DNA of 64,000 nt, from assembly GCA_963693005.1 (NCBI GenBank), contig OY843726.1, positions 434,001-498,000 of the forward strand. Reading direction: 5' to 3'. This DNA comes from Bodonicaedibacter sp963693005 (GTDB lineage: Bacteria > Pseudomonadota > Alphaproteobacteria > UBA6184). The notes beneath the pieces are model-generated. The model made no database searches. It was not told the DNA's origin and worked only from the letters and a program-made list of their open reading frames with translations. Made by a program: the position numbers and the translations under genes. Position 1 is the first letter of the stretch, and the number at the start of each line of letters is the position of its first letter. Of this stretch, positions 48,738 to 57,321 are shown in pieces.

Positions 48738-49465
48738 TCAATTAATTTGATAATCAAGTGTCCAACCTTCTACTCCATCGCCTAACGATGCTTCTGATAC
48801 CTCACAAGAATCCGTCCTGACCTGACTTAACAAAACCAGCCGTCCCGAAAACACTGCATAAGTATTTTTTTGCTGCTCAAAAGAGCTACTCTCTGGAGAG
48901 TTATTTATCCTTATAATTAACTTATTAACCTCGGGAAGAAACCTCTCAGATTGAAACAAAAACTCTTCTGTTGTTTCTAACTGCCTCCGATTCAGGTCAT
49001 ACGAAGGAAGCTCTAAAACTTTTGCGACAAAACACCCCTTGTTGTAAGTTATCCACAGCAAAATAGCCGCCTCATTTTTACATCCTCGTCCCACTCCCCA
49101 TAAAAACAAAAAGTCTGAGGCCGAAACTTTATAGAGCTTCGATATAGACGGAATATACCACTCCTTTACATCAAATGGAGCTCGATTGTTATTGTATGAA
49201 CTCCTCCACACTATAGCTTGTTTTAGAGCATATTGCTCGATTAGCATAGCAACTAAATAGGTCCGCAAAACATCGTCTATCTCTACTTTGTTGTCAAATA
49301 CGTAATCTTTCACCTCCTTAGAACAAGCCGGACTATCTAGAAAAACATTACGACACTTAGGTAGTGACTCAATAAAAGAACTTGCTTGCTCCGAGAGAGG
49401 CGTGGCACTTAAAGTTGAACTAAACACAATCATAAGTATATTTTTTTACTCTTAAATATATTCAT
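48738..49465 (-). pseudogene. Exported protein of unknown function, frame broken in an A7 tract of the signal peptide
   Basis: An ATG at 49465 has an excellent AGGAG site and opens a signal-peptide-like sequence (MNIFKSKK), but the frame stops after 11 codons. Just behind an A7 run (49441-49447) the second frame continues IVFSSTLSATPLSEQASSF and stays open to 48738. With A8 the protein would be 242 residues with a proper signal peptide cut after LSA. The open part alone could start at 49433 but would lack most of the signal. The mature part has four cysteines in likely pairs (PKCRNVF, SPACSK, GRGCKN, TDSCEV). I do not recognise a family. Confidence 0.65.
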
Positions 49466-49618
49466 TACCTTACTCCTGCTTTACCTACCAATATAACGCA
49501 CTCACTATACCTGCAAAAGAAGCATTAAGTCCCAGCTTTAGAGACCATAGATTCTCTTTCATTTTTGAATACTGCATGATATCCTGCCCACAATTATTAT
49601 ATTTTTTAAAGGACTCCC

Positions 49619-50185
49619 ATGAAAGTTGACGGAAATGAACTCCGCGTTGGGTATGTAATTGAACATAAAAACCGCCGGTGGCTAGTCACAAAAACAGAAC
49701 ATGTAAAGCCTGGGAAAGGTGGCGCCTTCATGCAAGTTGACATCAAGGACATTGAAACAGGAACAAAATCTAACGAACGTTTCCGAGCAAACGAAACCAT
49801 AGAACGAGTATATATGGAAGACCGCGAATACCAGTATCTTTTTACTGACGGTCAAGACTATACTTTTATGGATCAAGAAACCTTTGATCAAGTAGCAATA
49901 TCTGCAGAAAAACTGGGAGCGGGGGCCCATTTTCTAGAAGAAAGCATGATGGTGAAAATTGCACTCTGTGATGGAGATCCCCTAGCAGTAAGACTTCCCG
50001 AAACAGTTGTCATGGAAGTAATTGAAGCAGAACCAACCGTCAAAGGACAAACAGCAACTTCTTCATTTAAGCCAGGAAAACTAGCCAATGGATTGCGCGT
50101 TATGTTGCCACAATATGTTGGATCTGGAACTCGTATCGTGGTAAGGACTGAAGACTGCACTTATGTTGAAAGGGCAAAAAACTAA
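49619..50185 (+). CDS. efp: Elongation factor P
   Basis: Relieves ribosome stalling at polyproline. 188 residues, three beta-barrels. The loop bearing the modified residue reads VKPGKGGAFMQV, with Lys at the tip; a lysine there is modified by EpmA in many bacteria. The C-terminal consensus appears as LPQYVGSGTRIVVRTED. Its stop overlaps the following suhB-like start by one base. Confidence 0.97.
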   Translation: MKVDGNELRVGYVIEHKNRRWLVTKTEHVKPGKGGAFMQVDIKDIETGTKSNERFRANETIERVYMEDREYQYLFTDGQDYTFMDQETFDQVAISAEKLGAGAHFLEESMMVKIALCDGDPLAVRLPETVVMEVIEAEPTVKGQTATSSFKPGKLANGLRVMLPQYVGSGTRIVVRTEDCTYVERAKN

Positions 50186-50982
50186 TGGCTTCACAAAGAA
50201 CTCCTTTAAAATCGGCGACTATGAATGTCATGAGCAACGCAATCTTAAAAGCATCAAGAGGCTTTATTCGCGACTTTGGTGAAGTTGAACGCTTGCAAAT
50301 TTCAGAGAAGAGTCTTGGAAATTTTGTAAGTTCCGCAGATCTAAAAATTGAAAAAATACTTCATGAAGAGCTTCACAAGGCTCGGCCGAACTTTGGCATG
50401 CTAACTGAAGAAAGCGGAGAATTAATCCCACTTCAGCCCGGCATGGAAAGTCGGTGGATTATTGATCCTCTGGATGGGACGAAGAACTTCATCCATGGTA
50501 TTCCACACTTTGCAATCTCAGTAGCCCTAGAAGAAAAAGGGCAAATCATAGCTGGCATCACTTACGACCCCATCAAAGATGAAATGTTTGCGGCAGAAAA
50601 AGGGGCCGGGGCTTTTATGAATAATAAACGCTTGCGTGTTTCAAATCGAAAGACTTTAAGCGAATTTTTAATTGCAACTGGACCATCATTTTTATATCAA
50701 AAAAACTATGTTGCTTTATTGCAAAAAGTTAGCTCTTCAGTAGTTGGATTCCGCCGTATGGGTGCATCCTCTCTAGATTTAGCTTATGTTGCATCAGGTC
50801 GATTAGAGGCTTTCTTAGAAATGGATCCCCCACCTTGGGATTCAGCAGTTGGTGCTCTTCTAGTTTCAGAAGCTGGAGGTAGCGTGACGAACATGCAGAA
50901 ACAACCCCGAGAAAACAACTCCGGACCTATTCTGGCATCTAACGGTAACCTTCACAGCGAGTTGTCGCAGCTTTTTTCATAA
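50185..50982 (+). CDS. suhB: Inositol monophosphatase family protein (SuhB-like)
   Basis: 265 residues. Metal-binding motifs are EESGE, WIIDPLDGTKNFIHGIPHFAIS and PPWDSAVGALLVSEAGG, all characteristic. SuhB dephosphorylates inositol-1-phosphate and in some bacteria also assists rRNA transcription. efp-suhB adjacency is seen in other alphaproteobacteria, which supports the call. Confidence 0.9.
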   Translation: MASQRTPLKSATMNVMSNAILKASRGFIRDFGEVERLQISEKSLGNFVSSADLKIEKILHEELHKARPNFGMLTEESGELIPLQPGMESRWIIDPLDGTKNFIHGIPHFAISVALEEKGQIIAGITYDPIKDEMFAAEKGAGAFMNNKRLRVSNRKTLSEFLIATGPSFLYQKNYVALLQKVSSSVVGFRRMGASSLDLAYVASGRLEAFLEMDPPPWDSAVGALLVSEAGGSVTNMQKQPRENNSGPILASNGNLHSELSQLFS

Positions 50983-50997
50983 AAAAACTGCTTATTA

Positions 50998-51747
50998 CTA
51001 ACGAACAAATACCAGCTTGTCACCACTTGATAAGCTGGGTTTGAATTTATAACCACTTCCTGAAAATTTTATTAAGTCCTTAAGAGTTTTACATTGTTGC
51101 TTAACAATAAATGCAGCCATTTGCCCCCTAGCTTTCTTAGACATTAAACCAATATTCTTAAGGCCTTCTGGTTTATCTTGATAAAATTGTACATTAAAAA
51201 TATCAGCTTTTAATCGGGAATTTCTTACAAGAAGTTGTCCATATTCATCCGAGGCTAGATTAACAATAGATAGAACTTCGGCCTTATTTAAGTAATCGGC
51301 AATCGTCTCTTTCCAATATTGATGCAGCCCTCCCTTGATTAACTCCTTGGTTCCCATTTCAAGACGATAGGGCTGCATTAAATCCAATGGACGCAAAATT
51401 CCATACAAACCAGACAGAATATACATATGTTGCTGCGCATAGCTTAATTCAATATCCGAAAAGCTATGGGCATCTAAGCCTTGATACGTATCACCTGCAT
51501 ATGCAAAAATCGCCTCGCCTTTAGTATGCGCAGAGTCAACATCAGAAACATACTGATAAAAACGATCAAAATTAAGTTGTGCAAGCTTCGGGCTAATTTT
51601 CAAAAGCTCTCCCAACTCATCTACTGAATATGATTTTAATTTTATTACTAGATCATAAGCCTTTTCTTCAAAAACAGGTCGCGTAACCGCACTTTTTTGA
51701 ACCTTTGAAAAGTCTTGTTTCTTAGCTGGAGATATTACTATATGCAT
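50998..51747 (-). CDS. yaaA: Peroxide stress protein YaaA (UPF0246)
   Basis: 249 residues from the ATG at 51747 (MHIVISPAKKQDF, the conserved family N-terminus); a longer open frame to 51810 is not supported. Other family marks are LSYAQQHMYILSGLYGILRPLDLMQPYRLEMG and NLASDEYG. YaaA limits free iron during oxidative stress in E. coli. Convergent with the suhB-like gene, 15 bp apart. Confidence 0.92.
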   Translation of the reverse strand: MHIVISPAKKQDFSKVQKSAVTRPVFEEKAYDLVIKLKSYSVDELGELLKISPKLAQLNFDRFYQYVSDVDSAHTKGEAIFAYAGDTYQGLDAHSFSDIELSYAQQHMYILSGLYGILRPLDLMQPYRLEMGTKELIKGGLHQYWKETIADYLNKAEVLSIVNLASDEYGQLLVRNSRLKADIFNVQFYQDKPEGLKNIGLMSKKARGQMAAFIVKQQCKTLKDLIKFSGSGYKFKPSLSSGDKLVFVR

Positions 51748-51818
51748 AACACAACTTTCATAAATAGTAAGAGTCAAACTTGAACTGTATGTTAGCGTGA
51801 CAAAATTCAAAAACCTAT

Positions 51819-51846
51819 AAAAAAAGCTGGATTTTACATCCAGCTT
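51819..51846 (-). terminator. Rho-independent terminator
   Basis: Minus strand AAGCTGGAT, five-base loop, ATCCAGCTT and a T7 run. It lies upstream of yaaA, so it must end another minus-strand transcript, either from tRNA-Arg or from the candidate RNA 51847-52100. Confidence 0.9.
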
Positions 51847-52100
51847 AGAGTATAAGTTTGATCGTTCTCGTTATTTTTGTTTAACGACCTCTGAGATATC
51901 TCCGTTTCTTATTTTTTTTATTGATGGAGACACTCCCACCTGCGGGGCTTACCCTTAAAGAAGACACCCATGAAACACCAAAGCCCCGCAACGGAAGATT
52001 GAAAAATCTGAAAAAATTTATTAAAGAAAACCATCGGGAAAAATCACTGATAAAAGACACCTGAAAACAAGGATTCGACTCCGATTGCATACCCAGGAAA
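51847..52100 (-). ncRNA. Candidate structured small RNA
   Basis: The 500 bp between yaaA and tRNA-Arg hold no good gene; a 69-codon minus frame (51881-52090) lacks coding character. A perfect 9-bp stem (GCGGGGCTT with AAGCCCCGC) encloses about 33 nt around 51942-51993, can be extended by a CTTCC/GGGAG helix, and is followed at 51819-51846 by a strong terminator on the same strand. This suggests a small RNA. I cannot assign a family. Confidence 0.35.
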
Positions 52101-52335
52101 ACTCCCTAAAATTCCTTAACTAAAAATAGTCTAAGATAAAAAAAATTTAACGTCAACGGATAAAATAGTAAATTTTTTATAAAGATCATCTAACCTTGCT
52201 TATTGTATAAGAAGGTCCATCCCAAAAATTTCAACAAGAACTATTCAATCAGAAAAAATTTTAATATAAAAAGAGCGCTTTTGTAATCAACCTGTCATAA
52301 ATACAAGATAGGAAAAAGACTAATGAAATGAAAGT

Positions 52336-52412
52336 TGGTGTTCCCGACGGGATTCGAACCCATGGCCTCAAGATTAGGAATCTTGCGCTCTATCCTGCTG
52401 AGCTACGGGAAC
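52336..52412 (-). tRNA. tRNA-Arg (CCT)
   Basis: 77 nt with encoded CCA on the minus strand; acceptor GTTCCCG pairs with CGGGAAC, the anticodon loop TTCCTAA reads CCT. Confidence 0.95.
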
Positions 52413-52458
52413 ACTTGCAAGTAATATAGCTAAATTCAATTCAAAACGCCAGCATTTG

Positions 52459-53178
52459 TCATTTAAAGCTCTGAATCAAAGTGCCTGCAACTAAGTACCA
52501 GCCATCCACTAACACAAAAAAGATCACCTTAAATGGCAAAGAAATAACGACAGGCGGTAACATCATCATTCCCATAGACATTAAAATAGAAGCCACAATC
52601 ATATCAATGATTAGAAATGGAATGTATATCAAAAAGCCAATTTCAAATGCCCTTCGTAACTCACTGATCACAAATGCTGGAACCAACACTTTTAAATCGG
52701 AATCTTCTATATTTACGGGCGGAGGAGTTTTAATTGCATCTTGAAATAACAAAATATCTTTTGCTCTTGTATTTACCGCCATGAATTTTTTAAACGGAAC
52801 AGACATTTTAGTTAGAGCTTCTTTTTCTGAAATGCTCTCCGCCATTAAGGGCTCTATGCCAACATCATAGGCCTGCTTAAATACTGGCTCCATGACAAAA
52901 CCTGTTAAAAACAATGCTAAAGCCGTTAAAACCATATTAGGGGGTGATTGCTGAAGCCCTATAGCACTGCGTAGAAATGACAACACAACCATGATTCGAG
53001 TAAAGGACGTCACCGTCATAATTAAAAATGGAGCTAGACCAATCGCAGTTAGCGTAAATAGTAACTGAAGAATCTTTCCCGTAGTTGAACCACCATCCTG
53101 CCCACCTAGGTCGAAAAAAAGCGCCTGCGCACTTAGCACCCCTATGGAAAACCCAACAAATAAAAAAAACTTTCTCAT
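52459..53178 (-). CDS. fliP: Flagellar export gate protein FliP
   Basis: Core of the flagellar type III export gate. 239 residues: signal sequence (FFLFVGFSIGVLSAQA), then membrane segments with FLIMTVTSFTRIMVVLSFLRSAIGLQQSPPN, the family signature, LALFLTGFVMEPVF, and IPFLIIDMIVASILMSMGMMMLPP. Residue order and length match FliP (SctR). Overlaps fliO by four bases as ATGA. FliQ and FliR are not in the window. Confidence 0.95.
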   Translation of the reverse strand: MRKFFLFVGFSIGVLSAQALFFDLGGQDGGSTTGKILQLLFTLTAIGLAPFLIMTVTSFTRIMVVLSFLRSAIGLQQSPPNMVLTALALFLTGFVMEPVFKQAYDVGIEPLMAESISEKEALTKMSVPFKKFMAVNTRAKDILLFQDAIKTPPPVNIEDSDLKVLVPAFVISELRRAFEIGFLIYIPFLIIDMIVASILMSMGMMMLPPVVISLPFKVIFFVLVDGWYLVAGTLIQSFK

Positions 53179-53447
53179 GCATTTTTCCCCGTCAGGGGGG
53201 ATTTGTCAATCATCTGAACGTAAGCCCCTTGCATGTCTATGGCCAGACAGTACTTGTGTTCATTCCACTCCATTGTTACAAACCTAACCCGCCCTAATGG
53301 TTGAGAAAACTCCTTAAACTTAAATGCTTGGCTTGATATGTTTTTTCTAGTTTGAAAACTATTAAAACGTTGCAGGCCTTCACGTAGAATTAAGAGCCAG
53401 CCTAACGCCCCAAAGGCAGTCACTAAAAGCGTCCAACTTACAACCAT
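53175..53447 (-). CDS. fliO: Flagellar biosynthesis protein FliO-like
   Basis: 90 residues: one N-terminal membrane helix (WTLLVTAFGALGWLLIL) and a small cytoplasmic domain. FliO assists FliP assembly and is poorly conserved; the call rests on topology, size and the ATGA overlap with fliP. Its start overlaps the upstream gene stop as TAATG. Confidence 0.72.
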   Translation of the reverse strand: MVVSWTLLVTAFGALGWLLILREGLQRFNSFQTRKNISSQAFKFKEFSQPLGRVRFVTMEWNEHKYCLAIDMQGAYVQMIDKSPLTGKNA

Positions 53448-53764
53448 TATCGCACCCCAAACGAATATGCCGTTTGGACTTTATACGACTGCTTAAGTTG
53501 TGATAATTGACGCCTAGATTCACTAAGTTCCTTTGAGAGCAGTTCTACTAAGCGTTGAACCTCCAACAACGCATCATAAACTTGCTGCTTGAGCTCTGGA
53601 GGAGGTGGGGACGGCATATGCGATTCCACATATAACTTGAACGCCTGCACACGGTTTAAGAGTAACGACAAATCTAAAACCCGCTCCGAGCGAAACACGG
53701 CTTCTACCTTTCGAGAAGCTACTTGAATCCCTTCATGTAGTACTTTTAAGTGGTTTTCGTCCAT
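53447..53764 (-). CDS. Small helical protein in the flagellar operon
   Basis: 105 residues, almost entirely helical with heptad-like spacing (LQVASRKVEAVF-type and LLEVQRLVELLSKELSESRRQL), no signal peptide. First gene of the unit with fliO and fliP. Size and helicity resemble export chaperones of the FlgN/FliT kind, but no motif proves this. I do not recognise a family. Confidence 0.6.
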   Translation of the reverse strand: MDENHLKVLHEGIQVASRKVEAVFRSERVLDLSLLLNRVQAFKLYVESHMPSPPPPELKQQVYDALLEVQRLVELLSKELSESRRQLSQLKQSYKVQTAYSFGVR

Positions 53765-53846
53765 GCATTTCTTATTGTTTTTTTTTAGTATAGGGAAGAT
53801 TTATAAAAAGTGCAAATTATCATATTTTTCATCTTTCTCTTTTCTC

Positions 53847-54399
53847 TTAGTCTACCGCCTCTTCAGAACAAATCTTCTTTTTAGTATAAATCCAAACATG
53901 CTCTCTGGGAGCGTTATTTGGAACCTCTTTATAATAGCGAGGAAACAATCCCAATTCTTTAGCCGCCTCTTCCTGAAGGGGCGGTTCATTAAAAGGTAAA
54001 CTGAATTAGTCTAAAATCTGGGGCACAAACTTTCTTTAGTAATGATAAAACTCGATTTGCAACATCTGTCGGCAAGCTTTGAAATGGCAAGCCCGACACT
54101 GCTATATTTATTTTACCCCTTAAAGAAGACGGCAAGTGCTCTTCCAACTCTCCAGCATCCACACACAAGATATTTTGTTCTGGAAAACGCTTCTTTAGGT
54201 GATTGGCAAATATTGCATCGTTCTCAACAATACATAAATTTTTAGATTTTGTTTTTTCAATTAGTTTCGCCGTGAACGGTCCAGTCCCCGCCCCTAATTC
54301 AGGCACAAACACCACCGATCCTGGCACCGACTCAACCATAGCTTGAGATAAGGCCTCTCCACTGGGAGCTACGGCTCCAATAGACGAAGGAGATGCCAT
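53847..54399 (-). pseudogene. PmtA-like phospholipid/rRNA-type methyltransferase, frameshifted near the C-terminus
   Basis: The N-terminal 136 codons give a SAM-dependent methyltransferase: VVFVPELGAGTGPFTAKLIEK (motif I), NLCIVENDAIFANHLKKRF, and NIAVSGLPFQSLP (motif IV). The frame ends at TAA just after QFTF. One base away a second frame continues NEPPLQEEAAKELGLFPR, KEVPNNAPREHVWIYTKKK and stops at 53847; this matches the C-terminus of PmtA-like enzymes, which add methyl groups to phosphatidylethanolamine. Losing one A of the A4 at 53991-53994 would restore it. The upstream part begins without a clear ribosome-binding site, so its true start may differ. Confidence 0.68.
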
Positions 54400-54504
54400 A
54401 CCCCCCCATAAAGGTTAAGCATTCAGAGTTAGAGGCTGTCGCACATGGCAGTAGCAACAATATATTCAAAAATTTATTTTCAAAAGAAAATTCAAGCAAA
54501 ATAC

Positions 54505-54532
54505 TTGCGTTACACTAACGTTTAGTTATTAT
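54505..54532 (+). promoter_or_regulatory. Probable promoter of the symporter gene
   Basis: TTGCGT (54505-54510), 16-bp spacer, TATTAT (54527-54532), 33 bp before the ATG. Confidence 0.45.
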
Positions 54533-54564
54533 GAGAAATTAAACAAACCAAAAAGGATTATACT

Positions 54565-55770
54565 ATGCAGTGGATAGGAAAGCTTGCTTCAAGTCTCCCA
54601 GTACAATTAACCTCCATGATCTTGATTGTATTTTTAGGCGGCGACCTCATCCCGACGTGTACAAAGGAATTTTTCTTTACCGTAAGTGTCTTAATTAAAG
54701 ACTTACTGATTTTGGCACTTCCATATATTATATTTGCATATCTATTTTCCACATTAGTCGACTTACAACACGGCGCTCTTTTATTTATTGTGTCTTTAGT
54801 TTGCAGCGTTATATTTATGAACTTTTTGGGCCTTAACATCGCTTATTTCTTAGGAGGCTTCCTTTCTCAAGCTTCAGGCTTATCCCCGGTAACAACTGAT
54901 CCAGCCTTAGAGTTACATGCACTTTGGAGACTAAATCCACCATGGATTGTAACGCGCATTTTACAAAATGAAAATGGTCTAATTTTAGGTGTCTTAGCTG
55001 GGCTGGGTTTGGGCTATTTTAAGGTGAAAAACTTAGATAAAAAAGCTGAAAAATTAAAATCCATAGCTTCGTTTATTTTAAACAAAATGTTTATTCCAGT
55101 CGTAGCATTATTTATTTTAGGGTTTATCCTTAAGATGCAACATGAAGGAACCTTAAGTTATGTACTGAAAGAGTACGGCCCAGTCTACCTAATGATTGCT
55201 GGATCCCAAATAACATACCAGTTATTACTATTATTTATGGGAGCTAAACTTAATCCTCTAACTTTTTTAGGTTATTTAAAGAATTTAGTTTCTCCCTTAG
55301 TAGCCGCTTTAACTACCATGTCTAGTGCAGCTGCCCTCCCATTTTCAATTAAAGCAGCCGAGAAAAATACTCAAAATCCCTTAATTGGAAGATCGGTTAT
55401 ACCGTCTACTGTAAATATCAATTTAATGGGAGACTCAATGAGTATTCCATTAATGATAATTGCAACAATGATTACATTTGGCCTAGGAGTACCAACTTAC
55501 GATTTATTTTTAAACTTTGCGCTACAGTATGTGTTGTATATGTTTACTGTCGCCGCGATTCCCGGAGGAGGCGTTATTATCATGGTGCCGGTAATGAGCG
55601 AGGTTCTGGCCTTTGATGGAGAAATGATCTCCCTCGTAACCGCTTTATATCTTCTATATGATGCGATTGGAACGTCAATGAATGTAATGGGGAACGGCGT
55701 ATTTGTGATTTTATATAATCGGATATTTGGTGGTTTGCTATCAAAAAAAAGCAATCCGTCAACAAGATAA
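54565..55770 (+). CDS. SLC1-type dicarboxylate/amino acid:cation symporter
   Basis: 401 residues, eight or more membrane segments, AAAAAGGA before the ATG. SLC1/DAACS signatures: TTMSSAAALPFSIKAAEKN (reentrant loop HP1), IPSTVNINLMGDS (unwound TM7 motif), AIPGGGVIIMVPVMSE (HP2), and YDAIGTSMNVMGNG (TM8, with Asn in the substrate site). It would import glutamate, aspartate or C4-dicarboxylates with Na+ or H+. The usual TM8 Arg/Asp for acidic substrates is replaced here, so the substrate may differ. Single-gene unit ended by a strong terminator. Confidence 0.88.
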   Translation: MQWIGKLASSLPVQLTSMILIVFLGGDLIPTCTKEFFFTVSVLIKDLLILALPYIIFAYLFSTLVDLQHGALLFIVSLVCSVIFMNFLGLNIAYFLGGFLSQASGLSPVTTDPALELHALWRLNPPWIVTRILQNENGLILGVLAGLGLGYFKVKNLDKKAEKLKSIASFILNKMFIPVVALFILGFILKMQHEGTLSYVLKEYGPVYLMIAGSQITYQLLLLFMGAKLNPLTFLGYLKNLVSPLVAALTTMSSAAALPFSIKAAEKNTQNPLIGRSVIPSTVNINLMGDSMSIPLMIIATMITFGLGVPTYDLFLNFALQYVLYMFTVAAIPGGGVIIMVPVMSEVLAFDGEMISLVTALYLLYDAIGTSMNVMGNGVFVILYNRIFGGLLSKKSNPSTR

Positions 55771-55781
55771 GCTTATCATAT

Positions 55782-55813
55782 AAAAAAACCGCCCTTTAAA
55801 GAGCGGTTTTTTT
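55782..55813. terminator. Bidirectional terminator
   Basis: AAAAAAACCGC pairs with GCGGTTTTTTT around a CCTTTAAAGA loop, between the convergent symporter and outer-membrane protein genes. Confidence 0.92.
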
Positions 55814-55825
55814 ATATGTCGAAAA

Positions 55826-56587
55826 TTAGAAACTAGCCCCAACAACAACACCAACTTCCATACCATAAGAGTTTTTGTAAGCTACATCTTTTATTGAATT
55901 ATTTGCACTTACTTCGTCTGTAATGTTATCTGCCATGTTTTTAACATCAGCAAATCCATAACGGAAGCCAACAAAGCCACCAACAAATACTGTTTGTGTT
56001 ACTGCATATTCTGTATTTAAACTAATTGCAAACGACAAGCGCTCCTTCCAGTCCGGCTCTTTATCATCTTTATACTGAACTTTCACGCTTTCTTTTTTTC
56101 CACCATCACCCGTAGAGTGCACAGTTAACTCAGGATTGTTTGCCTCTAAAGAAAACCCAGGGTTCAAAAAAACGTGGAAACGACGAAATACCATCCCAAA
56201 GCGCAACCGAGCCTCTGTATAAATCGAACTATTTACGAAGTCTAAACCAATACGATTACGGTCTGCGCCTTCATCTGTATTGATTTCTTCTTTAATAGAG
56301 CTATGAACATATCCACCACCTAATGAGGCCCCAATCACAAAATTATTTGCAAAACGAAATGAGTACCCTAGTTCAGCCCCACCAAGTCCACCATGAGCAC
56401 CAAAGTCTCCATAATCTTTTGTAGCGTCTCCATCTAACACATTTTCAGACAGTTTTTGAAGTTTTGCCTTGTTTAGAAAGAGAAACGACCCCTTACCCGC
56501 AGCAAAAAAACCCGAAAACGACTCTGCATGTATTGACGTAAGCGCAGATACTGCTAATACCGTTGATAAAAGTATTTTTTTCATCAT
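55826..56587 (-). CDS. Outer-membrane beta-barrel protein
   Basis: 253 residues with a signal peptide (KKILLSTVLAVSALTSIHA, cut before ESFSG) and AGAGGT before the ATG. The mature part alternates polar and hydrophobic residues in short strands (GGLGGAELGYSFRF, NNFVIGASLGGGYVHS, TVFVGGFVGFRYGF) and ends in Phe (GVVVGASF), the Bam recognition signal. Size fits an 8- to 10-strand barrel of the OmpA-like or surface-antigen type. Terminator shared with the symporter gene. Confidence 0.85.
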   Translation of the reverse strand: MMKKILLSTVLAVSALTSIHAESFSGFFAAGKGSFLFLNKAKLQKLSENVLDGDATKDYGDFGAHGGLGGAELGYSFRFANNFVIGASLGGGYVHSSIKEEINTDEGADRNRIGLDFVNSSIYTEARLRFGMVFRRFHVFLNPGFSLEANNPELTVHSTGDGGKKESVKVQYKDDKEPDWKERLSFAISLNTEYAVTQTVFVGGFVGFRYGFADVKNMADNITDEVSANNSIKDVAYKNSYGMEVGVVVGASF

Positions 56588-56699
56588 TACCTCTGTTGTT
56601 TAACTTGAGCTCAGTTGTATAAGAAAAAACCATAAAAATCTATATCTTTAAAAAAGATATCCAAGAATTCAAATCGCCTGTTGCACTTCCACAACAAGA

Positions 56700-56875
56700 C
56701 AAAAAAAACCCACTGTTTAAGGTGGGTTAAGTTGTTCAGGGAGGATGCACACCTGTGAACTCACTTGGACGTGAGAAGAAACTCACTCGGTAATGCTAAG
56801 ACGTTTATACACAACGCCCCCCGAACACGCAACGCAAAACTTATCAACCGTGGGTTGCGTGCGGCGCATACCTAA
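56700..56875 (-). ncRNA. Candidate structured RNA downstream of nusB
   Basis: About 175 nt on the minus strand directly after the nusB stop. The ends can pair (AGG-ATGC-GCAC near 56860-56873 with GTGT-GCAT-CCT near 56742-56752). Inside, CACGCAAC (56854-56861) pairs with GTTGCGTG (56826-56833), and three GTGAG/CTCAC segments allow alternative stems near 56760-56795. A clear terminator (AACCCAC stem, T8) at 56701-56728 ends it. Size, closed ends and terminator suit a 6S-like or other housekeeping RNA, but I could not match a family consensus. Confidence 0.5.
56701..56728 (-). terminator. Terminator after nusB / candidate RNA
   Basis: Minus strand AACCCAC, eight-base loop, GTGGGTT and eight T. 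Confidence 0.9.
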
Positions 56876-57306
56876 GAGGGCTCTTGTTTCTTTTTTAGAT
56901 CATTTAGATATGCATTTACAAAAGAAACCTCTGCCCCAGAGAAAAAGTCTGCAGAAAGATCAACATACTCTTTAACAAGTATTTCCGGTGTTGTTCCCCG
57001 AGAAGGAGAAAGCATTTCATCCGTAGCTACTGTCAATATTGCGTACAACTGCTTATCTAAGCCCTCTAGCTTCCAACCTTCACGCAACCCTTTTTGAATG
57101 CAATCATCGATGGTGTTGCGATTTTTGCCCACACTTTCATATCTTGATTGCATAAAACGCATATCGGGCTTTTCCCAAGACTCATCAAACATGGCTACAA
57201 TATCAGCCACTTCAACAGCCTCACCTCTTATATTTGACACAAACAACATTTGCACCACTCCCAGCCTTGATGTCGTGCGCTGATATCGATTAAATTTTTG
57301 AGACAC
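56872..57306 (-). CDS. nusB: Transcription antitermination factor NusB
   Basis: Helical protein binding boxA with NusE/S10 for rRNA antitermination. 144 residues: N-terminus RTTSRLGVVQMLFVSNIRG and C-terminus TPEILVKEYVDLSADFFSGAEVSFVNAYL, a typical NusB ending. It follows glyA by 15 bp; the rib genes that usually separate glyA and nusB in alphaproteobacteria are absent. Confidence 0.93.
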   Translation of the reverse strand: MSQKFNRYQRTTSRLGVVQMLFVSNIRGEAVEVADIVAMFDESWEKPDMRFMQSRYESVGKNRNTIDDCIQKGLREGWKLEGLDKQLYAILTVATDEMLSPSRGTTPEILVKEYVDLSADFFSGAEVSFVNAYLNDLKKKQEPS

Positions 57307-57321
57307 ACTCTCTCCTTATAC

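Noticed and set aside
51881..52090. 69-codon minus-strand frame between yaaA and tRNA-Arg
   Set aside because: No ribosome-binding site, no recognisable family and overlap with a strong RNA stem; better seen as non-coding.
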